From a virus, in IMG/VR virus record IMGVR_UViG_3300002137_000018, positions 1 to 23,899 of that record: a stretch of 23,899 nucleotides of DNA, one strand, 5' to 3'. How positions within the stretch are numbered: the first letter of the stretch is position 1; the number at the start of each line of letters is the position of its first letter. The position numbers and the translations under genes are program-made. The notes beneath the pieces are model-generated. The model had not been told where the DNA came from. It made no database searches and worked only from the letters and a program-made list of their open reading frames with translations. Below are positions 5,926-13,571 of this stretch, piece after piece.

Positions 5926-7389
5926 TTAATTCCAGTCGATTTTTTCAATTGTAAATGGGTACTGTGCTTCGTTGTAAAACTTTTTACGCTGAGTTAGGTG
6001 CCGCTTCGCAAACTTGCACGTTGAAGTCAAGTCCCATATTTGTACGAAGTCTTTGTCTTTTGCCTTACGAACGCCTCTACCAATACTTTGAATTACCCGA
6101 ACAAAACTTTTTCCAGGTTCGAGAAGTACAAGATTAAAAATCCTAGGTATATTAAGGCCCACTGCCGCAACTCCGTAGGTTGCGATAATGACCTCATTAG
6201 TACCTTCACGAATTGTATCATATGTTTCTTTCCTGTCTTTAACTTTAACTGCGCCACTTACAAAAGTGCTGCCAGGCATAAGTTTTTGTAGTTCTTGTCC
6301 AGCACTAATCCTATCCACTAAGATAAGTGTGTTACCAGTCTGTGATACCTTGTTCATCATCTTACCAATGTATGCTAGTCTTGCGGTATCTGTTGTTAGA
6401 TATTTTAATTCTGCTTGATAATCAGTATGTGCTACAATATCAATTAACTGACAGATGTTAACGTGACAATCTGATAGCACACCTTTGTCCTGCAATTCTT
6501 TTGCCGTAATACTTCCAATAACTGGACCTAGGCTTGCATGAATACTTTCAAACTCAAACTTCTCTCTGGGTATAGTGCCTGTAAGTCCCCAGCGAATCGG
6601 CGCATTCTTTAGATTGCGTGTCAGTAAATTTTTAAGTACTTCGGCCTTTGCCTGGTGAACCTCGTCAACAATAACAGCACTAACGCCTTCTAAGAATTCT
6701 GCAAGTCCTAATACTGCACTACCGTCTTTATGTTTCTTATCTAGGATGTTTAGTGATTGCCAAGTACAAATAGTGTGTGTCTTGTTAAGCATTTTTCTGT
6801 CACCAAAGTAAACGCCTACATCAAGGCCGCAGTTGATATAGTCTTCTTCAGTTTGTTCAACGAGACTTTTGTTAGGTACAATAACAATGCTTCGGCCGTA
6901 CGGCTCGACCATGTGCGATAATGTTGCTGTAGTAATTGTCTTGCCTGCGCCAGTAGCAATCTGTTGCAAGCTCTGTGGATTAGCTAGAAAGTTATTAATT
7001 GCTTCTACTTGATAGTCACGCAGAATAATTTCTGTACCTGCTACCGGATGCCCTTCTGGCCAGCACACTCCTTGGTCTGCCCAATATCGTTCTGTAACTG
7101 GAGTAAAGTTTAATTTAATAGGGTGTCTGTGATCTTGAATGTCTACAATTTCTACATTGTTCTTTTGTAAAATATCACAAACAACGTCAAGATGATTAAC
7201 ATAACCACTGCCGCCAATACCAAAGAACGCAACCTTGCCGTCCCAACGTCCAAGTTTGTATTGTGGCATATGCTTTGCATACGGCACTTCAAACTTAAGA
7301 GCATTTGCTAGTTTGCGACGGATGTCAACATCAAGGCCTTCAATCTTGATGTTGACTTCGTCTTCAATTATTAGTTTGCACGTTGCCAT
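5926..7389 (-). CDS. uvsW: UvsW-like superfamily 2 helicase
   Basis: T4 UvsW is an RNA/DNA and branched-DNA helicase that removes R-loops, shuts off origin replication and processes recombination intermediates. This 487-aa protein has the same length class (T4 ~500 aa) and SF2 motifs in order: Q/I-region RDYQVEA at 124-130, Walker A ATGAGKT at 145-151, Walker B DEVH at 242-245, GLTGT at 268-272, late RecA2 motif GVAAVGLNIP around 406-415, and motif VI QSIGRGVRK at 434-442. The N-terminal ~100 residues form the small T4-like DNA-binding lobe, containing LGRWDGKVAFF. It begins one base inside the stop of the preceding 406-aa gene (TAATG), indicating translational coupling. Confidence 0.93.
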   Translation of the reverse strand: MATCKLIIEDEVNIKIEGLDVDIRRKLANALKFEVPYAKHMPQYKLGRWDGKVAFFGIGGSGYVNHLDVVCDILQKNNVEIVDIQDHRHPIKLNFTPVTERYWADQGVCWPEGHPVAGTEIILRDYQVEAINNFLANPQSLQQIATGAGKTITTATLSHMVEPYGRSIVIVPNKSLVEQTEEDYINCGLDVGVYFGDRKMLNKTHTICTWQSLNILDKKHKDGSAVLGLAEFLEGVSAVIVDEVHQAKAEVLKNLLTRNLKNAPIRWGLTGTIPREKFEFESIHASLGPVIGSITAKELQDKGVLSDCHVNICQLIDIVAHTDYQAELKYLTTDTARLAYIGKMMNKVSQTGNTLILVDRISAGQELQKLMPGSTFVSGAVKVKDRKETYDTIREGTNEVIIATYGVAAVGLNIPRIFNLVLLEPGKSFVRVIQSIGRGVRKAKDKDFVQIWDLTSTCKFAKRHLTQRKKFYNEAQYPFTIEKIDWN

Positions 7390-8609
7390 TAAATTTTCTC
7401 TATTATCTGTGTTGAACCGTATTTTTTAAACGGACTAATATCAGTGTCATAATGAATAACTAAATCTAATTCTTGTAAGTATGCATCTATTTTAGTAGAA
7501 CGCATACTGCCCATTAGTATTGCTGCGTGTGGGTGCCAACTAGATTTTAACAATGTCTTTGACATCTTATTAATACTAGTATACACTATTTTAGAATTAA
7601 TTGCAAGAAGATTATTAAGATTATTATCTTTAATGTATTGATTAAATTCGATATTTTCTGCAACGTCATTTTCTTTTCTGTAAAGTGTACAGAAGTCATC
7701 GTTGCTAAAAATATTTCTAAAACTATAATGCACTGTTTGTAAACTACTAAAATCAGTATCGTCGTTTAACACTATAAGCAACGGATATCTGTTTAATTCT
7801 AGCATGCTTTCTGCTAGTCGATCAAATGTGTATTCGCTACTGTTAACTAAAATATGTGGGCGAGTCCGTTTTACAATCTTCTGACTAAGTGTTGTTAGTT
7901 TATTAATACTACTGTTTAAATCATCTTCATCAAAATGTTTAATACCAAATAGTTGATCTCTATCTTTATAAATTGCTAGATTATCAATGTCCGGTTCACC
8001 GATAGACGATATCATGTAATCTATTGCTTTCGCGTGTAGATTTTGTAATTTAAGTCCATATATACCGGGAATATAATTGTTTTTATTATTATGCATCATT
8101 TCCAATAAATTGTATCTTTCCTGTAGTTCTGAATCGATTTCAAAACTTTTTTCTTTTAATTCACTTATTACTTTATATAAATTAACTTCAGTTAGATTAT
8201 AATAATGTATCTTTTCAGTCTTATCGTATAATTTTCTATCTTCTATATTGTAAAGGGGTTCCAATGCTGATATTAATCGTTTATTGAATGTGAATCGAAC
8301 ACTGATGTATAATTGATCTTTAATTAATGCTGTACGAATCCATCGAGCTCTATCAATTTGCCTAATAGGTATACGAGTATTTTTGACTGCATCATGTATT
8401 GGATATTCCAATGCGGTAAATTGATCTGCGTAAGAAAGTAGTTTTTCTTTTACTACTTCATACTGTCTATCAGTTAACCCGACTCCTTTGTACACTTGCC
8501 GTGCAATACTATTGAGTATAGTACGATCACTAGACTGCATTGTGAAGGTGTTGTTCCCGGCAAGTCCAGTCAGTAACTCAAGATATGATTCTATTGTTTT
8601 CTCAGTCAT
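7389..8609 (-). CDS. Conserved large protein coupled to UvsW, unknown function
   Basis: 406 aa, first gene of the long operon. The N-terminal region (LTDRQYEVVKEKLLSYADQF) is helical; a middle beta-containing part (RWIRTALIKDQLYISVRFTFNKRLISAL) is followed by a charged region. The C-terminal ~150 residues alternate hydrophobic strands and helices (RPHILVNSSEY, YPLLIVLNDD, NSKIVYTS, HAAILMGSM, LDLVIHYDTDISPFKKYG), like a Rossmann or RecA-type alpha/beta domain, but I see no Walker A loop. Because it overlaps uvsW and shares its promoter, it may be a partner of UvsW or a degenerate helicase-related protein; this is inference. I recall relatives in marine T4-like phages without function. The ATG coincides with the predicted transcription start of the promoter upstream. 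Confidence 0.72.
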   Translation of the reverse strand: MTEKTIESYLELLTGLAGNNTFTMQSSDRTILNSIARQVYKGVGLTDRQYEVVKEKLLSYADQFTALEYPIHDAVKNTRIPIRQIDRARWIRTALIKDQLYISVRFTFNKRLISALEPLYNIEDRKLYDKTEKIHYYNLTEVNLYKVISELKEKSFEIDSELQERYNLLEMMHNNKNNYIPGIYGLKLQNLHAKAIDYMISSIGEPDIDNLAIYKDRDQLFGIKHFDEDDLNSSINKLTTLSQKIVKRTRPHILVNSSEYTFDRLAESMLELNRYPLLIVLNDDTDFSSLQTVHYSFRNIFSNDDFCTLYRKENDVAENIEFNQYIKDNNLNNLLAINSKIVYTSINKMSKTLLKSSWHPHAAILMGSMRSTKIDAYLQELDLVIHYDTDISPFKKYGSTQIIEKI

Positions 8610-8615
8610 ACTAGT

Positions 8616-8644
8616 AGTATAACGTATTACAGCTTATCTGTCAA
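8616..8644 (-). promoter_or_regulatory. Sigma70-type promoter for the uvsW-kdsAB operon
   Basis: On the minus strand a perfect -35 box TTGACA (8644-8639) and a TATACT -10 box (8621-8616) are separated by exactly 17 bp. The expected start point, seven bases after the -10, is 8609, which is the A of the ATG of the 406-aa gene, so the message would be leaderless. The -35 lies in the last codons of the upstream glycosyltransferase gene (its stop is at 8629-8627). This is the strongest promoter seen in the window and probably makes the block 8609-1071 an early transcription unit using host sigma factor. Confidence 0.8.
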
Positions 8645-9478
8645 GAGGTTAAGTGGTATTCCTTGTGATATTTCTTGCACTGTCCATTCAGTATGAGCAT
8701 AGTCATTGAGCCATTGTTGTCTGTTGGGCATTAGAGGTGCTTCTATATCGTGCATGAAGTCTATGTCATTACCGGCGTCATACGCTAGCGATGCGGGCCC
8801 TACAAACGCTGGAACGCCGTTGAGTATACTGTGTATGCCCGGATTACTACTGTAGCTTACAACAGCGTGTACGCGGTCAAATTGCATGTCGTAGTCGTCA
8901 TATGTGCCGTTTAACTTTACAGGGTTCTGTCTATAGACATTTTTAAATTCGTTTTCAATATGCGGTAAGGAACAACGAGGATGTGGCCGGAATAGTATAG
9001 GACGGTCAGTATGTGCTCTTATAGCATCTATTGTATTCATTACCCATTTGCTCATACTTGGCATCTTCTGCCACTGCAAGCTCTTGTCATGCTGTCCGCA
9101 AATAAGAATAAACTCTCCGTCTGTGCGCCAATGCGTTAACGACAGGCCCAATAAACGATGGCGATCATCATTATTACCACAGGGCCCAAAGTAAGCATCT
9201 CTATTAATCCCATTGAGTCCTACCTTCCATGTTGTGCCTCTATTTATTCCGCCAACTTCTAAAACTATAGTCGGTTTAGCGTTGGCGGTGTTTCTCTCCC
9301 AGATAGCTTTGTTAGCAGCCATTCTTCCGCTAAACAGTACGCTCCAAATAACATCAACGTCGGCGTCATCGCTATTATCGACACAAGTAAAACCAAGGGA
9401 GTGACAACCCAATCTAAAAGCATCAAAGATAGGTTTGCTATTAAGTGCGCCATATTGTGTCCATAAACTAAATTTCAT
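8627..9478 (-). CDS. KpsC/KpsS-like glycosyltransferase family protein, paralog 1
   Basis: 283 aa from ATG 9478 (MKFSLWTQYGALNS); an in-frame codon 30 bases upstream is a less likely start. The N-terminal half has a Rossmann-like beginning, then EVGGINRGTTWKVGLNGINR (74-93) and a strand GEFILICGQ before the second domain. The second domain carries HTDRPILFRPHPR (156-168), VHAVVSYSSNPGIHSILNGVPAF (203-225), IEAPL, and a final W-x-x-x-E-x-x-x-G signature. The R-x-HP motif and the S-S...G-x-P-x-F motif recall the GT-B fold Kdo transferases KpsC/KpsS; the similarity is motif-level. Three related genes follow at 10890-13571. It faces a divergent plus-strand glycosyltransferase. A role in adding a sugar, perhaps Kdo, to a surface glycan is inferred from kdsA/kdsB nearby. 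Confidence 0.65.
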   Translation of the reverse strand: MKFSLWTQYGALNSKPIFDAFRLGCHSLGFTCVDNSDDADVDVIWSVLFSGRMAANKAIWERNTANAKPTIVLEVGGINRGTTWKVGLNGINRDAYFGPCGNNDDRHRLLGLSLTHWRTDGEFILICGQHDKSLQWQKMPSMSKWVMNTIDAIRAHTDRPILFRPHPRCSLPHIENEFKNVYRQNPVKLNGTYDDYDMQFDRVHAVVSYSSNPGIHSILNGVPAFVGPASLAYDAGNDIDFMHDIEAPLMPNRQQWLNDYAHTEWTVQEISQGIPLNLLTDKL

Positions 9479-9480
9479 CG

Positions 9481-9511
9481 TGTAAATACCATATAATATA
9501 TTTAACAAGGA
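9481..9511 (+). promoter_or_regulatory. Candidate promoter and ribosome site for plus-strand pair
   Basis: The 40-bp divergent gap holds TGTAAATA (9481-9488, late-like box), a TATAAT hexamer (9492-9497) without a good -35 partner, and an AAGGA ribosome site (9507-9511) eight bases before the ATG at 9519. Either box could drive the plus-strand genes; this is weakly supported. The ribosome site is convincing. Confidence 0.4.
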
Positions 9512-9518
9512 TTAGCGC

Positions 9519-10361
9519 ATGTCAAGCATAACTGTGGTTACAACATTTCATCCAGCAGGATTAGTAAAATACGGACAAAGATTTTTAGATAGTTTTGCAG
9601 CTAGAGTTGACAAGCGTATCAAACTATTTGTGTATGCAGAAGATTGTGATCCAGTTAATCCAGATCCAACTCGTATTGTAATTCTTGATGCAAAAAAAGC
9701 ATTACCAAAACTAAATGCGTTTAAGGCCAAGTGGGACAACGTTCCTAAAGCCAATGGCGACATTAGCAAGGACCCTGTACGTAGTTTACGCAAGGACAGT
9801 AACAAGGCGTTTAAATGGGATGCTGTACGCTTTGCTAATAAGACATATGCTGTGTATGACGCTTGTATACGCTCTAAGGGGTGGTGTGTGTGGATGGATG
9901 CTGATACCTTTGTGCATAGCGATTGGAGCTACGAACAGTTTAGTGAGCTGTTACCTAACAATGCTTACATCACGTATGTTGGTAGAGGTAAAGGATCACA
10001 GACTTGGCCAGAGTGTGGCTTCTACGGTATGAACCTAAATCATCCTGTGTGTCACAGTTTCTTAGAAGACTTTGAACGTATGTACGAAGATGCAGACAAC
10101 GGTATCTTTACACTAGACGAATGGCACGACAGTTATGTGTTTGGCGAACTACTAAAGAAGTATAGCGAATTTCCGTCACACGACTACTCAGCTGAAATGT
10201 ATTTGCGTGAAGCAAAGACAGGAGGTGGCGGACATCCTTTAATCAATGGACCACTAGGTAAATGGATTGACCATATGAAGGGCGGACGTAAAGACCAAGG
10301 CAAGAGTGACAGAAAAGATATCATGGTAAATAGAACTGAAGATTATTGGAGATTAAAATGA
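9519..10361 (+). CDS. GT-A type glycosyltransferase (DxD)
   Basis: 280 aa. It starts with a strand SSITVVTTFHPAGL and contains the metal/nucleotide-sugar motif WCVWMDADTFV, with Asp127-x-Asp129, then GFYGMNLNHP and WHDSYVF, the order expected of GT-A glycosyltransferases. The C-terminus has a conserved-looking GGGGHPLINGPLG followed by a basic stretch (HMKGGRKDQGKSDRKD). No membrane anchor or signal peptide. It is encoded opposite to the rest of the glycan island and overlaps the next gene (a methyltransferase) by ATGA. It probably transfers a hexose-type sugar from a nucleotide donor; acceptor unknown. Confidence 0.72.
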   Translation: MSSITVVTTFHPAGLVKYGQRFLDSFAARVDKRIKLFVYAEDCDPVNPDPTRIVILDAKKALPKLNAFKAKWDNVPKANGDISKDPVRSLRKDSNKAFKWDAVRFANKTYAVYDACIRSKGWCVWMDADTFVHSDWSYEQFSELLPNNAYITYVGRGKGSQTWPECGFYGMNLNHPVCHSFLEDFERMYEDADNGIFTLDEWHDSYVFGELLKKYSEFPSHDYSAEMYLREAKTGGGGHPLINGPLGKWIDHMKGGRKDQGKSDRKDIMVNRTEDYWRLK

Positions 10362-10900
10362 AATCATTTATTTTTGATGTAATGAAAGATGTTATCGGTA
10401 ATAGCACGCCTGCATTTATTGGTGAAATTGGAACCCACAAAGGTGCCACTGCAACTCAATTTATCGATCTTTTATCACCCAGGGTAGATAATATTTTGTA
10501 TTACGGGTATGATGTATTTGACGACAAGGTAGGAAATTTAGAGTTTCATAGAGCTGAAAGAAACGGCAAAGGTGGCGTTACTCAACTAACAGCAGAAACA
10601 ACACTTAATAAACTTAAAGCACGTCACAATAATTTAGAATATAAACTACATAGAGGGTATACAACTACTACGTTAATTAAACCTGTTGTATTTGATTTTA
10701 TCTATATCGACGGCGGCCATAGTTACGAAACAGTAAAGCACGATTATTCAATGGTTAAAGAAAGCAAATTAATTGTATTTGATGATTTAAATTTACCGGG
10801 AGTAAAACAATTTATTGATGAATTAATTAGAGACGGAGTTGATGTCGAAATAGTTAATACTGTTGTTTCAAAACACATCTGGGGTGTTATTAGGAATTAA
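10358..10900 (+). CDS. SAM-dependent methyltransferase, class I (Methyltransf_24-like)
   Basis: 180 aa starting at ATG 10358, which overlaps the TGA of the glycosyltransferase; a TTG twelve bases upstream is in frame but unnecessary. The SAM-binding motif I region is FIGEIGTHKGATATQF (20-35), and FDFIYIDGGHSYETVKHDY (112-130) is the D-G-x-H-x-Y-x-x-V-x-x-D signature of sugar or rhamnosyl O-methyltransferase-like enzymes, followed by KLIVFDDLN. In a glycan cluster it most likely O-methylates a sugar. It ends 11 nt inside the convergent minus-strand paralog 2. Substrate unknown. Confidence 0.75.
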   Translation: MKSFIFDVMKDVIGNSTPAFIGEIGTHKGATATQFIDLLSPRVDNILYYGYDVFDDKVGNLEFHRAERNGKGGVTQLTAETTLNKLKARHNNLEYKLHRGYTTTTLIKPVVFDFIYIDGGHSYETVKHDYSMVKESKLIVFDDLNLPGVKQFIDELIRDGVDVEIVNTVVSKHIWGVIRN

Positions 10901-11828
10901 TAAACTGACGCATATGTGCCCAGGCACTTCCGTTAGCTAGTTCTTCAAATTTCCAATGAAACATTGATATTCTTTCAGCCCAATGTTGCCTATCATATAG
11001 GATAGGAGTTTCAATTTTTTCTATATCATTTGCAATTTCAGAACATTGACTTTTGTCTTTATCTGCAACAAATATAGGAATACCTTCTATTGCAGCAGCT
11101 ACAACTGGGCTTGAATTATAATTTATTGCTGCCCAACAATTTTTTAAATCATCTATTATTGATCGATTATTAGATAACCTAATGGTGTTAGATAACGGTA
11201 ATCTGCATTTAGGATTACCAGGAGTTAATAGTAGTTTACTTTGTTTATCTCCAGGATGTAATCTTATAACAATAGGACGATCAGTATACTGTCTTATTTT
11301 TGTTATTGTTTCAATAGCCCAGTCTTGAATATTAACGTTTCCCATACTCCAGCCGCCGTTTCGTTGTAAGCAAAGAAGTATGTGATTACCCGTGGTCCTA
11401 TAATCCTTTAACGATATATTTAAATCTTGTTGTATTTGTTTCCAGCGGCTAGAATCTATTTCTGTATCACAGTATATGCCAGTATTAGGAAATACACCAT
11501 TAAAACTATATCTTAGATAATGGTGTGGGTGATTTGTAGTGTTAGCATATAAAAATAAATTACTGTCTGCTGTAATAACATATTTGTTATTTTTTAATTG
11601 ATTATCAATTACAGTTCTTCTTAGCTTAAGATGCGGAGAAGAACTAACATTGTGCCCCAACCAGCCTTGTATAATACCAACATCAGACATTGCATAGTTA
11701 TGTGTGTTTACATCTATTGCATTGTCTCCGGCAGCTGTTACTCCTAAAGAAAACAATCTCAATATGTCTACTTTTTCTTGACTTTTAGAGTTTGGAATAG
11801 ACTTATGATAACACGCTACATTTTTCAT
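10890..11828 (-). CDS. KpsC/KpsS-like glycosyltransferase family protein, paralog 2
   Basis: 312 aa from ATG 11828 (MKNVACYHKSIPNS), chosen because it makes the usual ATGA overlap with the upstream gene; a further upstream ATG at 11876 would overlap 52 nt. The N-terminal domain ends with YSFNGVFPNTGIYC, then HILLCLQRNGGWS (149-161), WAIETITKIRQYTDRPIVIRLHPG (170-193; HP at 191-192), a CWAAINYNSSPVVAAAIEGIPIFVADK segment, IETPIL, and the closing W-x-F-E-E...G-x-x-W. The same skeleton occurs in the three other members. It is probably a cytoplasmic transferase acting on a nucleotide-activated sugar. Substrate and linkage are unknown. Confidence 0.65.
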   Translation of the reverse strand: MKNVACYHKSIPNSKSQEKVDILRLFSLGVTAAGDNAIDVNTHNYAMSDVGIIQGWLGHNVSSSPHLKLRRTVIDNQLKNNKYVITADSNLFLYANTTNHPHHYLRYSFNGVFPNTGIYCDTEIDSSRWKQIQQDLNISLKDYRTTGNHILLCLQRNGGWSMGNVNIQDWAIETITKIRQYTDRPIVIRLHPGDKQSKLLLTPGNPKCRLPLSNTIRLSNNRSIIDDLKNCWAAINYNSSPVVAAAIEGIPIFVADKDKSQCSEIANDIEKIETPILYDRQHWAERISMFHWKFEELANGSAWAHMRQFINS

Positions 11829-12811
11829 TGCTCTGCTAGTATTCGATCTATTGAACTTTTTAAATGGTCCCAACATCTACCAGATTCCATTTCTTCGGGT
11901 GTCCATTGGCAATATGCTAAATTGCTAAGCCATTGCTGTACATGATTATCAGCAGCTAGATTTAAATTTTCAATATTGCTTAACTTACGTTCTGCTATAT
12001 TCCAAGCAAAATTTCCTTCGTCACATGCTATAACAGGGATACCTCTTACTACTGCATCAATTGATAATCCGCTAGTGTATGCAACTATACAATACGCATC
12101 TAGTATCTGATCTTCCCACGGTACTTCTCTACCGTTAACAAAAGAAATATTTTTATAATTTCCAAATAGAAAGTACCTAAATAGTTCTTCATGATTGCTC
12201 CATCCCTTTTCGCTAACTCCTGGATGTGTTCGTATTTCTATTGGTCTATCTGTATACTGTCTAAGAGTGTGTACAGTATCTTTGCACCATTGATTAATAT
12301 CATTATTTCTTAAACTAGCATCGCCACCGAGTTGTAAAGCAATTACAATTTTATTACCGTTACTTTTATTCCATCCATTATAATTAATTCCTAGGGCTGC
12401 TAGACGATCGTTTGGATAATCTATATCTTCTCCAAAAGTAGCAGCACAATTTAAAAAACCATTTATTCCTACTCGTTGATGTTTATTAGGTTGAAATACT
12501 TTACGACCTAATAACGGTGTTTCGATACAAATAAAACAGTTAGAGTGTTCGACAATACTTGTTCTAATTATGTGATGAATATTTGATCGATCCGGTTTCC
12601 AACTTCCAAACATAACTGCTACATTACACTTGGTATATTTTTCATCATAAGAATAATCAACTCCGTCTTTACTATTACGTTTGCTTATCCTAGACATAAA
12701 ATTATTTTCTTGTTTGTTTTCTGCTTTAACTTTAATACCGTCGTGCATTGCTCGGAGAATTTCTCTTTCGTGATTATGACCTGCGGTCATCATAAAAACT
12801 TTAACTTTCAT
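11825..12811 (-). CDS. KpsC/KpsS-like glycosyltransferase family protein, paralog 3
   Basis: 328 aa, ATG 12811, overlapping the end of paralog 4 by 11 nt and starting MKVKVFMMTAGHNHERE. The first domain contains CNVAVMFGSWKPDRSN (62-77) and HQRVGINGFLN. The second domain has KIVIALQLGGDAS (154-166), WCKDTVHTLRQYTDRPIEIRTHPG (HP at 196-197), AYCIVAYTSGLSIDAVVRGIPVIACDEGN and a terminal WTPEEMESGRCWDHL, the clearest W-x-x-x-E...G-x-x-W ending of the four. Order and spacing equal those of the neighbours, so the set arose by gene duplication. GT-B fold transferase is inferred; specificity unknown. Confidence 0.65.
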   Translation of the reverse strand: MKVKVFMMTAGHNHEREILRAMHDGIKVKAENKQENNFMSRISKRNSKDGVDYSYDEKYTKCNVAVMFGSWKPDRSNIHHIIRTSIVEHSNCFICIETPLLGRKVFQPNKHQRVGINGFLNCAATFGEDIDYPNDRLAALGINYNGWNKSNGNKIVIALQLGGDASLRNNDINQWCKDTVHTLRQYTDRPIEIRTHPGVSEKGWSNHEELFRYFLFGNYKNISFVNGREVPWEDQILDAYCIVAYTSGLSIDAVVRGIPVIACDEGNFAWNIAERKLSNIENLNLAADNHVQQWLSNLAYCQWTPEEMESGRCWDHLKSSIDRILAEQ

Positions 12812-13571
12812 GTAATATTCTCCAAGCTGTGTTATTCTTCATTTCGTCATTGTGAAATTGTCCGTAAGCTAAATGACAAGCCCATTTATATATTTTATCT
12901 TTATCTTGGTGTGTCGGAGTCTCAATCAGACTTAGATCTTTGTTGCACACAGGGTCTGCTGCTGTAGGTGCAAGCGTAAAAGCCGGAACACCATATAGTA
13001 CACTTTCAACTGCTGCTATACTCTGATAGGTTACAAGGGCATGGCAGTCAGTTAAATCTTCAAATATAGTACGTGTAATGCGTTGCTGTCTCGGTTGTTT
13101 ATCACGTACAAGAATAGGCCTGTCTGTATGTTTCTTAATTTCTGCAACCGTTTCATTAACCCAATGACTTCTATCTATGCCATAAAACATGCAGGGCTTT
13201 TCACTAGGCGTAACTAGTAAAATATGTTTACCTTGCTTGCGATGTTCTATTGGATAGTCTAACCGTTTCCATCTGTCATCAGATCGATTAATTATCTCGT
13301 TATGCTGCACGTCGTTCTTAACTATGCGATGCCAAACTTTCCAACCCTGAGGATTAGCTTTAGATTTATAGTTTCCTACATAACCACTGTCCATATAGTA
13401 GAAGGGGTGGTTATTTTTCCAACACCACTGTATAAGTTTACGTTTGCCCATACTACGAATTAATATTGGACTATCACCAAAATTGTAATTGTAATCGTGT
13501 ATAGGTAAGTTTGCACCTTGTGCAAACATGTTAACATATTCGTCAGTTAAGTTTTTACTTAGACAGATCAT
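12801..13571 (-). CDS. KpsC/KpsS-like family protein, paralog 4, diverged active-site motif
   Basis: 256 aa, the shortest member; the N-terminal domain is reduced (MICLSKNLTDEYVNMF...). Conserved parts are HILLVTPSE (116-124), WVNETVAEIKKHTDRPILVRDKQPR (137-161), CHALVTYQSIAAVESVLYGVPAFTLAPTAADPV, IETPT and a C-terminal WACHLAYGQFHNDEMKNNTAW. Where the other three have R-x-HP after TDRP, this protein has RDKQP: the His is missing. That could mean changed specificity or loss of activity. It overlaps the upstream methyltransferase by ATGA and paralog 3 by 11 nt. Confidence 0.62.
   Translation of the reverse strand: MICLSKNLTDEYVNMFAQGANLPIHDYNYNFGDSPILIRSMGKRKLIQWCWKNNHPFYYMDSGYVGNYKSKANPQGWKVWHRIVKNDVQHNEIINRSDDRWKRLDYPIEHRKQGKHILLVTPSEKPCMFYGIDRSHWVNETVAEIKKHTDRPILVRDKQPRQQRITRTIFEDLTDCHALVTYQSIAAVESVLYGVPAFTLAPTAADPVCNKDLSLIETPTHQDKDKIYKWACHLAYGQFHNDEMKNNTAWRILHES

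Noticed and set aside
10916-10927. GTGCC-CA-GGCAC palindrome as a terminator for the convergent genes
   Set aside because: Only 5 bp, no U-tract, and inside the coding end of paralog 2.
11829-11876. Upstream ATG for paralog 2 (MLGPFKKF...)
   Set aside because: Would overlap the previous gene by 52 nt, while ATG 11828 gives the usual ATGA junction.
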